Below are positions 8,630 to 15,581 of a DNA stretch of 43,124 nucleotides, in pieces (the stretch's first letter is position 1; each line of letters begins with the position of its first letter). The notes below the pieces were generated by a model. That model ran no database searches and was not told where the DNA came from. It was given only the letters and a program-made list of their open reading frames with translations. Source of the DNA: Acidobacteriota bacterium (GTDB lineage Bacteria; Acidobacteriota; Terriglobia; Acidiferrales; UBA7541); the NCBI GenBank assembly GCA_003166795.1, contig PMUS01000015.1, positions 16,539-59,662 on the forward strand. The letters are read 5' to 3'. Both the position numbers and the translations under genes were made by a program.

Positions 8630-8897
8630 AGACCGTCCTTTCGTTGGCCGTCGCTTTTCGGGCGGAGATGATTCGTATCACTTCTTCGCCGCCCTGCTCG
8701 CGGTGTGCGTGCGCCACGAGGAGAACCACGATCCCACCGGCGAGCCCCAACGTCTGCCACCGCTCCTCGCCGTCTTCCACTCGATCCAGTCGGCTGACAG
8801 CATGCGGATCATCGAATACGAGCTTTGCCGTCTCGAAGCTCACCTTGTGCTTGGCGAGATTGCGGCGGCTTTTTTCCTCGTCCCAGACGAATCTCAT
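8613..8897 (-). CDS. brnT: BrnT-type ribonuclease toxin
   Basis: The 94-residue product has the BrnT pattern: 'FVWDEEKSRRNLAKHKVSF', 'DDPHAVSRLDRVEDGEERW', a central hydrophobic strand and the C-terminal 'IRIISARKATANERTVY', which holds the Arg, Ser and Arg residues typical of the active site. BrnT folds like RelE and cleaves RNA until bound by BrnA. I chose ATG 8897 (MRFVWDEE) because family members start there; an in-frame upstream start at 8939 would add 14 unusual residues. The ATG directly follows a CTACGAAG word of the repeat family, so the leader may be repeat-derived. It is the first gene of the brnTA operon. Confidence 0.9.
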   Translation of the reverse strand: MRFVWDEEKSRRNLAKHKVSFETAKLVFDDPHAVSRLDRVEDGEERWQTLGLAGGIVVLLVAHAHREQGGEEVIRIISARKATANERTVYDQGN

Positions 8898-8939
8898 CTT
8901 CGTAGCTACACTACTGTACATACATATTAATGCACTCAC
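8898..8939 (-). promoter_or_regulatory. Candidate brnTA operator/promoter region
   Basis: This AT-rich stretch directly upstream of brnT contains the palindromes GTAGCTAC (8902-8909) and TGTACA (8915-8920) and a TAATATGTATG run. BrnA is known to autorepress through palindromes at such a position; which palindrome would be used is not determinable here. Confidence 0.3.
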
Positions 8940-9261
8940 GCGACGGAATCAATGGCGCGAACCTGCCAAGAATGTCTGCCGGGCACATGGGTCGGCGAGA
9001 AATCCGCCGAAAGGGAGCGACGCTGACGCGGCCGTTTGTGGCGGGGATGAATCCCCGCCCTTCCACCGGGAGCGCGCCGGCGACAAATCCGAAGAGAGAT
9101 TCCTCGCTGCGCTCGGAATGACAGCGAGAAATTCAGACGAGAAGGCAACGGCGGGCGCAGCGAGCAGCGCCCCTACGGAATTAATGCCAAGTGGCGTGCT
9201 GGAAAGTGCCGGGCTAAAGGCCCCGGCGCTACATTTACACCTTACGGCGACAAGGCTGCGC
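8940..9261. repeat. Repeat-rich gap between brnT and the RAYT gene
   Basis: I see no gene. The gap contains a perfect palindrome GGCGGGGAT-GA-ATCCCCGCC (9040-9059), an AGAGATTCCTCGCTGCGCTC word continuing GGAATGAC (about 9097-9122) that I recognise as a repeat recurring in many bacterial genomes, the second copy of the 36-bp repeat (9142-9177) and REP copy c (9208 onward), which runs into the end of the RAYT gene. Confidence 0.7.
9142..9177. repeat. 36-bp exact repeat, copy 2
   Basis: Identical to 8013-8048 and in the same orientation, with the stem GGGCGC/GCGCCC and the CTAC foot at 9173-9176. Confidence 0.85.
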
Positions 9262-9265
9262 TTAA
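9208..9265. repeat. REP copy c with extended tail, overlapping the RAYT 3' end
   Basis: GCCGGGC(TAAA)GGCCCCGGC then GCTACATTT. The tail to CGCTTAAGAC parallels that of copy a (8127-8185). The stop codon of the RAYT gene (9262-9264) lies inside the tail. Confidence 0.8.
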
Positions 9266-9855
9266 GACTCCCAGGGTGGCGTCCATCCGGTTGCGGCGGA
9301 GATCTTCAACAGCTTCGCGCCCAGTTCGGTGAACGATCCCAGGGATGGATAATCCGTCGGCGTGAGGCAGAAGCCCTTTCGCACCGGATTCAACCAGATG
9401 TACCAGGCGACGCGGTCGGCGGAATCGGCGCCGCGCAGGATGTGGTCGTAATACTTGAACTGCCACAGCGGGCGATGGACTCTGCGGGTGAATTCGACCG
9501 CGGTGTCCTGCTTGAACGCTTCGATGAATTTGACCAGGTTGCTTGCGTCCGATGAGGCGGCCGCCAGGACGTGAACGTGGTCAGGCATCACGCAATAGGC
9601 GTGAATGAAAAATTCGCATGCGCTGGCGTGCTTTCGAAGTTTGGAAATGATCCAGCGCGCAACTCGAGGGTTGGCTCCGAACCGGGGCCGATGGTTGAAA
9701 CACAATGTGACGAAGTAGATTCGCCGGCCGCGATAAGATTCGGCGCGCAGGCGGATGTTCTTGCGCTCGAACGCAGCGGTGGGAGGCGTGAGATTTACGT
9801 GTAGCGCCGCGGTCTTTAGCGCGGCACGGGTTTCCGGCCGTAATTTTCGCGGCAC
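9262..9855 (-). CDS. REP-associated tyrosine transposase (RAYT, Y1/IS200-like)
   Basis: The 197-residue product carries the single-strand-specific HUH nuclease signature: H93 and H95 in MPDHVHVL, and a probable nucleophile Y152 in WYIWLNPVRKG. The strand 'RIYFVTLCFNHRPRF' opens the Y1 domain near residue 46. RAYTs are domesticated IS200 relatives that nick at GTAG-preceded REP hairpins. Here REP hairpins with a GTAG foot flank the gene on both sides (9208, 9878), and one is inside its 5' coding region (9800-9825, residues 11-20). The start is GTG 9855 with GGAG nine bases upstream. No inverted-repeat IS ends are seen, as expected for a RAYT. Full length with motifs intact, so potentially active. 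Confidence 0.9.
   Translation of the reverse strand: MPRKLRPETRAALKTAALHVNLTPPTAAFERKNIRLRAESYRGRRIYFVTLCFNHRPRFGANPRVARWIISKLRKHASACEFFIHAYCVMPDHVHVLAAASSDASNLVKFIEAFKQDTAVEFTRRVHRPLWQFKYYDHILRGADSADRVAWYIWLNPVRKGFCLTPTDYPSLGSFTELGAKLLKISAATGWTPPWES
9800..9825 (+). repeat. REP copy d, inverted, inside RAYT coding sequence
   Basis: TGTAGCGCCGCGG...TAGCGCGGC is the same element in the opposite orientation to copies a, b, c and e: GTAG lies on the plus strand. It encodes part of residues AALKTAAL near the RAYT N-terminus. Confidence 0.75.
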
Positions 9856-9877
9856 GTGTACGTCTCCAATCGACGGC

Positions 9878-9903
9878 TGCCGGGCTAAAGACCCCGGCGC
9901 TAC
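9878..9903. repeat. REP copy e upstream of the RAYT gene
   Basis: GCCGGGC(TAAAG)ACCCCGGC then GCTACA, imperfectly paired in the stem. With copy d it forms an inverted pair about 50 bases apart, the layout of a REPIN. The luciferase-like gene stops 20 bases further on. Confidence 0.8.
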
Positions 9904-9922
9904 ACTTAAACCTGAACGTCAA

Positions 9923-11029
9923 CTACACTGCGGCGAGGGCGAGTTCTTTCGGCTCGGCGAGGGTGGCGCTTGGCCAGCTTTTCAGCTCGGGCATGCAGTG
10001 CTTGACGAAGCAGGCGATGTTGCGCTGGACCTCGTCGTGCGGCATGCCGCCGAAATTCAGATTCGGCATGATGCCCTGCATGTCTATCAGCTTTTTGTAG
10101 CCGGCGAACTTTTCGAGGACCTGCTGCGGGGTGCCCCAGGCCATGAGCTGGATGTAATCCTCGACGGCCTTGTCCTGGCCAATTTCGTTGAGGTACTTGC
10201 TCATGTCCGAATAGCGCTCGTAGCCCTTGATCGAGTCGAAATGTTTTCCCAGCATTTCGTAATGCTCGAGCGCGGTGCGATAGTTCAGGGCGAGATACTT
10301 GCGAGCGAGTTCTTCGGCGCGGTCCGCGCTCTCGTCCACGAACGTAAAGCCGGAACAGAAGGGCTTGGGCGCCGCTTCGTTGGGATGGAATTCCTTCCAG
10401 AGCGCGTGATAGCGCTCCATGTCGGCGGTCACGAGCTTCCAGGACTTCTGAATGATCACGAGCATGCCCAGGCCGAGCTTGGCCACCACGGGCACTGAAT
10501 CGGCCGAAGCGGCGGCGGCGAACGAGCGGCCCTTGAAGGATTTGAACGGCCGCGGGCGAATTTCGCGGCGCGGCTGCTTCACTGTGGCGCCGCCCTCGAT
10601 GAAGCCGGTCTCCAGCGCGTCCAGCACGAGCTGCGCGTATTCGTCGAAGCGCTGGCGGCCCTCGTTCTGGTCAATGCGCAGGCCTTCGAATTCGCGGCGC
10701 GCGAGGCCGCGGCCGAAGCCGAGAATGTAGCGGCCGTCGGAAACGTGGTCGAGCAGCGAAATCTGTTCCGCGAGGCGCACCGGATCGTGCCATGGCACGA
10801 CGATCACCATCGAGCCGAGCTTGATATGTTTCGTCCTGCCGGCGATGTAGGAGAGCACCTGGCACGGGTCGGGGCTGATGGAGTAGTCGTCGAAGTGATG
10901 CTCGGTAACCCAGACGGACTCGAAACCCTGACCCTCGGCGTTGGTGCAATTCCCCAGCTCCTCGCGCAAGAACTGCCGATCGGAATAGCCGCCGAGGTGT
11001 TGAAAACCCGCTCCGTAGCCTACATGCAT
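9923..11029 (-). CDS. Luciferase-like (LLM class) flavin-dependent oxidoreductase
   Basis: The 368-residue protein has the bacterial-luciferase TIM-barrel pattern: 'GFESVWVTEHHFDDY' near residue 35, 'IKLGSMVIVVPWHDPVRLAEQI' and 'DGRYILGFGRG' around 70-110. Members use reduced FMN or F420 for monooxygenase or dehydrogenase reactions; the substrate cannot be read from sequence. No partner flavin reductase is adjacent, although the flavoprotein divergent from it (11214) could supply electrons; that is speculation. ATG 11029 follows AAGGAG at a slightly long spacing. The C-terminal residues are duplicated as a fossil at 8060-8110. Confidence 0.88.
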   Translation of the reverse strand: MHVGYGAGFQHLGGYSDRQFLREELGNCTNAEGQGFESVWVTEHHFDDYSISPDPCQVLSYIAGRTKHIKLGSMVIVVPWHDPVRLAEQISLLDHVSDGRYILGFGRGLARREFEGLRIDQNEGRQRFDEYAQLVLDALETGFIEGGATVKQPRREIRPRPFKSFKGRSFAAAASADSVPVVAKLGLGMLVIIQKSWKLVTADMERYHALWKEFHPNEAAPKPFCSGFTFVDESADRAEELARKYLALNYRTALEHYEMLGKHFDSIKGYERYSDMSKYLNEIGQDKAVEDYIQLMAWGTPQQVLEKFAGYKKLIDMQGIMPNLNFGGMPHDEVQRNIACFVKHCMPELKSWPSATLAEPKELALAAV

Positions 11030-11213
11030 GGCCTGCGTCTCCTTCGATGCCGTCGCGACTGCAGCCTACTTTGGCGCGCGGCAAACCCTTGAATTCCCCA
11101 GTGCCGGAAATATATCAGATCGGAGGCGGCGGCACTAGAAGCGCTCGGAATGCGGCGGGGCGGTGTACAATCCACCGCTCTGAGGTTGAGGCGAGAAGCA
11201 CGATTGAGCGCGA

Positions 11214-12566
11214 ATGCCTGACAACGGCCAACATTTTGTCGCGGTGGTCGGCGGAGCCATCTCCGGCTCGGTGGCGGCGGAAATTCTGGCTGACCGAGGC
11301 ATCCGCGTCGCGGTAATCGAGCAGAACAAACGTCCCTACGGCAAAATCGAGGATGGGCTGCCGCTCTGGCACGTCGAGCAGCGCAAGCAGGAATACGCCC
11401 GCATTGACGCGCGCCTGAAGAAACCCGGCGTTTACTTCGTGCCCTCGACCAAACTCGGCCGCGATCTGGAATTCGGAGATTTCTGCAACAACTGGGGATT
11501 CTCGGCTGTGATTCTGGCGAACGGCGCGTGGCGCGACAGGGATTTGGGCGTCGCGGGAGCGCAAGAGTTCGTGGACAAGGGGCTCGTTTACCAGAACCCG
11601 TTCATTTACTGGTACAACCACAAGAATGAGAAGGACTACACGGGGCCTCGCTACGAAACTCCGGACGAGACGATCGTCGTCGGCGGAGGGCTCGCGTCCA
11701 TTGACGTGGTGAAAGTGCTGCAGATCGAGAACTACGATCGCGCGCTGAAGGCTCGCGGAATTTCGACCAGCATGCACGAGCTCGAAAAAGGCATCCCCGC
11801 AGCTTGCAAGGCGCACGGAGTGGATCCGCAGTCGCTCGGCGTGAAGGGGTGTCTGCTGATTTACCGACGCCGCGAGCAGGATATGCCTCTGGCGCAGCCG
11901 CCGGATGGAGCGACTCCGGAACAAGTCGCGAAGACCGAGATGGTTCGACTGAAAATGCTGCGGCTCGCGCGCGACAGGTATCTGTTTCGAGTTCAGGATC
12001 GGCGGCTGACCACGGGTCTCGTTGTGGAAAATGGACGAGTCGTGGGCCTGAAGGTGGCGGAGACGAAGATCGAAGGCCGAAAGGCGGAACCGATTCCCGG
12101 CTCGGAGCACGAACTGCGAGCGCCGCTGGTGATTTCCTCGATTGGCTCCGTGCCGGAGATTCTTCCGGGCGTCGCGATGAAGGGTGAATACTACACGTTT
12201 ACTGATGAAGATTTGCCACGCTACTCCGGCGCCAATCGCGTGTTCGGCGTGGGAAACGTGGTGACGGGGCAAGGAAACATCCGCGTGTCGCTGGTGCACA
12301 GCCAAAAGGTTACGAAACGACTCGTTGAGGAGTATTTGCGCACTGGCGATAGCGACGCGGCCGGAGCGGCGTCGGTTGCATCCACGGAGGCACGCGCGGC
12401 CGATCAAGCTCGGGCACTTGACCAGGTCGTGGAATCCCTCCCGGCCCTGTCGCAGGAACAGGTGGCGGCAATCGAGAAGCGCATCCGCGCTCGTCAGGAG
12501 CAGGTGGGCTACACCTCGGACTACGATTCATGGATCGCCAAGGTGACCCCACCGGACCTGGAGTAG
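11214..12566 (+). CDS. FAD/NAD(P)-dependent oxidoreductase, ferredoxin-NADP reductase/GltD-like
   Basis: The 450-residue product has two dinucleotide-binding folds: an FAD site near the N-terminus ('VAVVGGAISGSVAAEIL', residues about 10-26) and an NAD(P) site mid-protein ('TIVVGGGLASIDVVKVLQ', about 160-180). 'RPYGKIEDGLPLWHVEQRK' and the C-terminal 'VFGVGNVVTGQGNIR' match adrenodoxin-reductase/FprA and GltD-type enzymes, which pass electrons between NAD(P)H and ferredoxin or another partner. No Cys-rich Fe-S domain is present, so it is a stand-alone flavoprotein. The first glycine motif is GGAISG rather than GxGxxG, slightly unusual. The C-terminal 60 residues are Ala/Glu-rich and helical. 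Substrate unknown. Confidence 0.82.
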   Translation: MPDNGQHFVAVVGGAISGSVAAEILADRGIRVAVIEQNKRPYGKIEDGLPLWHVEQRKQEYARIDARLKKPGVYFVPSTKLGRDLEFGDFCNNWGFSAVILANGAWRDRDLGVAGAQEFVDKGLVYQNPFIYWYNHKNEKDYTGPRYETPDETIVVGGGLASIDVVKVLQIENYDRALKARGISTSMHELEKGIPAACKAHGVDPQSLGVKGCLLIYRRREQDMPLAQPPDGATPEQVAKTEMVRLKMLRLARDRYLFRVQDRRLTTGLVVENGRVVGLKVAETKIEGRKAEPIPGSEHELRAPLVISSIGSVPEILPGVAMKGEYYTFTDEDLPRYSGANRVFGVGNVVTGQGNIRVSLVHSQKVTKRLVEEYLRTGDSDAAGAASVASTEARAADQARALDQVVESLPALSQEQVAAIEKRIRARQEQVGYTSDYDSWIAKVTPPDLE

Positions 12567-12595
12567 ACGTCGAGCCGCGATTGGCCAGCCCGCTC

Positions 12596-13270
12596 CTACT
12601 GGTTGGGCGACTGCATCTGCTGCATCATCATCTGCGGGCTGAATGGCACCGGCGTTCCCACGATTTTGTCGCGCGCGTCGGTGACCTGTTTGATAAGCAG
12701 CATCGAAGAATTCTTGCCCTGCGTCTTTACCACTCCAAACGGAGCGACCTGGGTGCTAATCCACGTGTCGGAGCTGCCATCCTTGGCTCGGTAATGCTCG
12801 CAAACGAACGTGCCCGCCGGAGTCGTCACGGATTCCTTGCCGACGTCCTCTGATTCGCCGCGAATGTCCATCTTCGGAGCCGGTTGGCTGCCCGTGCGGC
12901 TCTGGGATGGCATCTCCATTGGGGGACGTCCGGCCATCTGCATGATCATTCGCGAGGTGGCGCCGCTCGTCGAATCCGGCGTGATCAGCACCTTCATCAC
13001 CATCTCGCCCATGTGCCCGGCGGTCGCGGTCCACTCCAGCCAGTAAGCATCCTTCCCGTTCACCGCTTCCTTGCCGACGACCGCGAATTCGATGGTGGTC
13101 TTGGCGCCGTCCGATGTCGTGGACTCATATTGCGCTCCGGAACCCACCGTCCCGGTGAAAACGCCCGCCGGCATCGCGGGGCGCATGCTCATACCCATCT
13201 GGGCGCTTGCTGAGCCGGCTAGAATCGTCCAACAGAACGCGCAAGCCACTGCAATCTTCAGATTCTTCAT
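12596..13270 (-). CDS. Secreted Met-rich protein of unknown function
   Basis: The 224-residue product begins with a clear Sec signal peptide (MKNLKIAVACAFCWTILAG, cut near SASA-Q) and is therefore exported. The mature part is rich in Met, Gly and Ser, with beta-strand segments such as 'TTIEFAVVGKEAVNGKDAYW' and 'TPAGTFVCEHYRAKDG', and ends in a Met/Gln-rich tail (SPQMMMQQMQ). It is distantly reminiscent of DUF4412-like periplasmic proteins; I do not claim the family. ATG 13270 was chosen over an upstream in-frame start (13294) because AGAGGA precedes it and the signal peptide starts there. The Met clusters may hint at metal (copper) binding, which is inference only. Confidence 0.75.
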   Translation of the reverse strand: MKNLKIAVACAFCWTILAGSASAQMGMSMRPAMPAGVFTGTVGSGAQYESTTSDGAKTTIEFAVVGKEAVNGKDAYWLEWTATAGHMGEMVMKVLITPDSTSGATSRMIMQMAGRPPMEMPSQSRTGSQPAPKMDIRGESEDVGKESVTTPAGTFVCEHYRAKDGSSDTWISTQVAPFGVVKTQGKNSSMLLIKQVTDARDKIVGTPVPFSPQMMMQQMQSPNQ

Positions 13271-13359
13271 GATGTCCTCTTTTGTGAGAAGCATTCGGAG
13301 CTGGGATTCGTCGGTAATTTTACCTTAGGCCGCGCCGGGCGCGCCGCCAACTGTAGAGG

Positions 13360-14226
13360 CTAGTTCAATTCTCGATAACTGATCAGGCGGATGTGGTTGG
13401 CTTCGACCGCGCGTCTCGATTCCTCCGCCAACAGGCCGTCCAGCTCCGTTCGACGCTGTTGCTGCAGGCGCGAGCCTGATTTCACCAGGTCGGCATCGTA
13501 AACCCCGGGATGCAACATAATTTCCGTGCGGCCTTCGGGAACTGTGTCAATCAAGCGACACAATGCCGCGGCGCTCAAGTGTCCCGTCACAGCCAGACCC
13601 AGGAAATGATCGGGCGAGCGCAGCCCGTATTTCCGCGAGATGGCGTCGAACCATGAGCCCACCGCTCGAACGGCGAGCGAAGCCGCCATATTTCCAAGCA
13701 GGGGCGCGTTCTCGCTTCGCGCCGTCCGCCAGGAGTCTCCCAGATTCTCAATAGGATTGCGCACGCGCGTGATTCCAAATTCCCGCGCGACACGTCCGAC
13801 CGCGCCCATGACCCGCGGATGGACGTGCGTATGCTTGTGCGTATCAACATGAGTCAGCTCGATCCCGGCGCGGCGGATTTTTTCGAGCTGAGCGCGCAAT
13901 TCCCTTTCGATTTCCTTCGTGCGCACGCTTCCCACGCTCACTCTAGCCACGAGTGCGCCCAGCGATAGCGGCAAGCGCCCTTGCGCGTCCGCAAGGGATG
14001 AAATTTCTTCCTTCGGAGCGACTGAGAATCCCCCGGTGAGAACGAGATGGCATCCAATTCCGAGAGCCGGATTGGCTTTGGCCCGCGCGACGGCGTCATC
14101 AAACGCGGGACCGTTCGCCATCAGCGTGGCGCTGGTCAGAATCCCATCACGGTGCGCGCGGACGATTCCTTCGTTGACGCCCGTGGTGTATCCGAAATCA
14201 TCCGCGTTGAGAATTAACTCTTTCAT
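13360..14226 (-). CDS. YdjC/ChbG-family carbohydrate deacetylase
   Basis: The 288-residue product shows the YdjC barrel signature: 'LILNADDFGYTTGVNEGI' at the N-terminus with metal-binding Asp residues, 'GIGCHLVLTGG' around 75, and the His-rich 'THVDTHKHTHVHP' near 135 that completes the metal site. 'IMLHPGVYD' lies near the C-terminus. Family members deacetylate N-acetylated sugars; ChbG acts on chitooligosaccharides and HpnK is linked to hopanoid biosynthesis. Neither pathway's other genes are nearby, so the substrate is open. The frame runs 40 codons further upstream, but ATG 14226 (MKELIL) fits the family start. Confidence 0.9.
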   Translation of the reverse strand: MKELILNADDFGYTTGVNEGIVRAHRDGILTSATLMANGPAFDDAVARAKANPALGIGCHLVLTGGFSVAPKEEISSLADAQGRLPLSLGALVARVSVGSVRTKEIERELRAQLEKIRRAGIELTHVDTHKHTHVHPRVMGAVGRVAREFGITRVRNPIENLGDSWRTARSENAPLLGNMAASLAVRAVGSWFDAISRKYGLRSPDHFLGLAVTGHLSAAALCRLIDTVPEGRTEIMLHPGVYDADLVKSGSRLQQQRRTELDGLLAEESRRAVEANHIRLISYRELN

Positions 14227-14583
14227 TTTGATTTGAGCGTATCTTCCGGCGGGAGAGAATGTTATCACGCCGCGACGAGGTGGCGAGACCTCGAGCGGTT
14301 CGCGCAACAAGGCAATTTGCGCGCCACATTTTTGCACGACACACAAAAATTGATGAATGTTTTGTGAAAGTTTTCAACAGCTCTGTTGAAAACCGTGTGG
14401 AAAAGTCTCGACGGCGATTCGAAAGCGCGCGCCAGAGTTGGGCTTAGCCCTCTTTGCACAAATTCCGGGCAGATTTGCCTTCCGCAAAATATTTTTAGAG
14501 AAGTCGAGACGCTTCGCGGTGATTTTGCGGGAAAAAGAAAGTGTCACGCGGAAAATACTTAGAAACATTGGGGCAGAAATTTC
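14227..14583. other. AT-rich intergenic region resembling an origin or DnaA-binding region
   Basis: No gene is seen in these 357 bases, and the stretch 14320-14400 and 14460-14580 is clearly richer in A/T than its surroundings. It contains GTTTTCAACAG (14370-14380), its exact reverse complement at 14383-14393, and TGTGGAAAA (14396-14404), one mismatch from the DnaA box TGTGGATAA. TTTGTGAAAG (14361-14370) and TTTGCACAAATT-like words are nearby, and AAAATATTTTTAG (about 14485) could melt easily. No dnaA, dnaN or gidA gene is in the window, so a chromosomal origin is not established. Confidence 0.4.
14370..14404 (+). repeat. Perfect inverted repeat plus DnaA-box-like site
   Basis: Two 11-base arms are separated by CT (14370-14380 and 14383-14393). 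TGTGGAAAA follows three bases later. Confidence 0.7.
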
Positions 14584-15069
14584 TTAGTACCAATGCGGCG
14601 GCGGTTCAAGCTTGATTGAAACAGACTCTTCGTCCTTGTCTATGTCATACCACTTGCCGAACGTATGCCAGCCCGTCGCAATCACTTGGATCATAATCTT
14701 GCCCTGCGGAATCTCGGGGACTTTCACCGCACCCTCTTGATTCGTCTTGAAGCTTAGCTCGGCCAGTTTCTCATGGTGCAAGAAGCCGCCCGACATGTAG
14801 TAGCGGACGTACACGCTGGCGTTGGAGACGGGCTTGTCGTGCGCGTCGGTGACCTGAATTCGGATCTTCGTGGTGAGCGAATCAGAGGACTTCTGCTCTT
14901 TCTGGTCCTGATTGCCTGATTGGTTCTGCGGCGCAGCCGGCGTAGCGCCTTCCTGGCTGGGATGAGTCTCCTGGGCGAGACCGATTCCAGCCCAGAGCAA
15001 GCCGGCTGCCAGTGAGGCACCCCACCGAAAATTCAGCCAGAACCGTTGGCGATTTGTCTGAAGTCTCAT
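14584..15069 (-). CDS. Secreted protein with carboxypeptidase-regulatory-like beta domain
   Basis: The 161-residue product has an N-terminal hydrophobic segment ('WGASLAAGLLWAGIGLAQ', residues 16-33) that reads as a signal peptide, then a Gln/Ser-rich linker, then a beta-sandwich-like domain from about residue 68 ('IRIQVTDAHDKPVSNASVYV', 'KTNQEGAVKVPEIPQGK'). This is the pattern of CarboxypepD_reg-like domains, which act as accessory or binding modules in exported proteins. It ends in a Pro-rich 'EPPPHWY'. It lies about 100 bases downstream of cutA on the same strand. The function is unknown. Confidence 0.72.
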   Translation of the reverse strand: MRLQTNRQRFWLNFRWGASLAAGLLWAGIGLAQETHPSQEGATPAAPQNQSGNQDQKEQKSSDSLTTKIRIQVTDAHDKPVSNASVYVRYYMSGGFLHHEKLAELSFKTNQEGAVKVPEIPQGKIMIQVIATGWHTFGKWYDIDKDEESVSIKLEPPPHWY

Positions 15070-15168
15070 GACGCTCTGGTTTTACTCCAATTGGATGTAT
15101 CGCTCAAGCTTCAGGTGCAGTCAACTTTTGAACTACGATGGCCGTAGCAGAGGGGCGGGCGAATCCCC

Positions 15169-15501
15169 TCATCGTTTCGGCGGCCCGACCGACTCCGTGA
15201 TCCACTTGAGATAGTCGCGCATGCCATCAACAATCGGCAGTGCGATGATTTCGGGCAGCTGGTAGGTGTGCAAACGCCGCACCGCGCGCTCGACGGCTGC
15301 AAAACGCTTCCGGGAAGTCTTCAGGACGAGCAGAAACTCCTTTGCCGACTCAACTTTCCCTTTCCACCGGTAAATTGACCGCACGGGCGCCTCGACCACG
15401 TTGCCACACGCGGCGAGTCTCGCAGCCACCAACGAGCGGGCGATCTTCCGCGCCTGCAATGCCGACGCGCATGTGACCAGCACCACGATTTTGTCCGTCA
15501 T
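15169..15501 (-). CDS. cutA: Divalent-cation tolerance protein CutA
   Basis: The 110-residue product matches CutA across its length: 'IVVLVTCASALQARKIARSLV' at the start, 'AACGNVVEAPVRSIYRWKGKVE' in the middle and 'LHTYQLPEIIALPIVDG' near the end. CutA forms very stable trimers and was first linked to copper tolerance, although its biochemical role is debated. I prefer ATG 15501; a GTG six bases upstream (15507) is also possible. It is divergent from the phosphoglucomutase-like gene at 15582. Confidence 0.93.
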   Translation of the reverse strand: MTDKIVVLVTCASALQARKIARSLVAARLAACGNVVEAPVRSIYRWKGKVESAKEFLLVLKTSRKRFAAVERAVRRLHTYQLPEIIALPIVDGMRDYLKWITESVGPPKR

Positions 15502-15581
15502 CGCCACCTTTACTCTTGAGATGCTCTCTCCGGTGATTACTTGATACGCGCGGGTTGCGCGACAAGATACAATAGCGCCGC

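Noticed and set aside
11115..12407. A 430-codon minus-strand frame opposite the flavoprotein gene.
   Set aside because: Antisense shadow: no recognisable domain, and the plus strand has two dinucleotide-binding folds.
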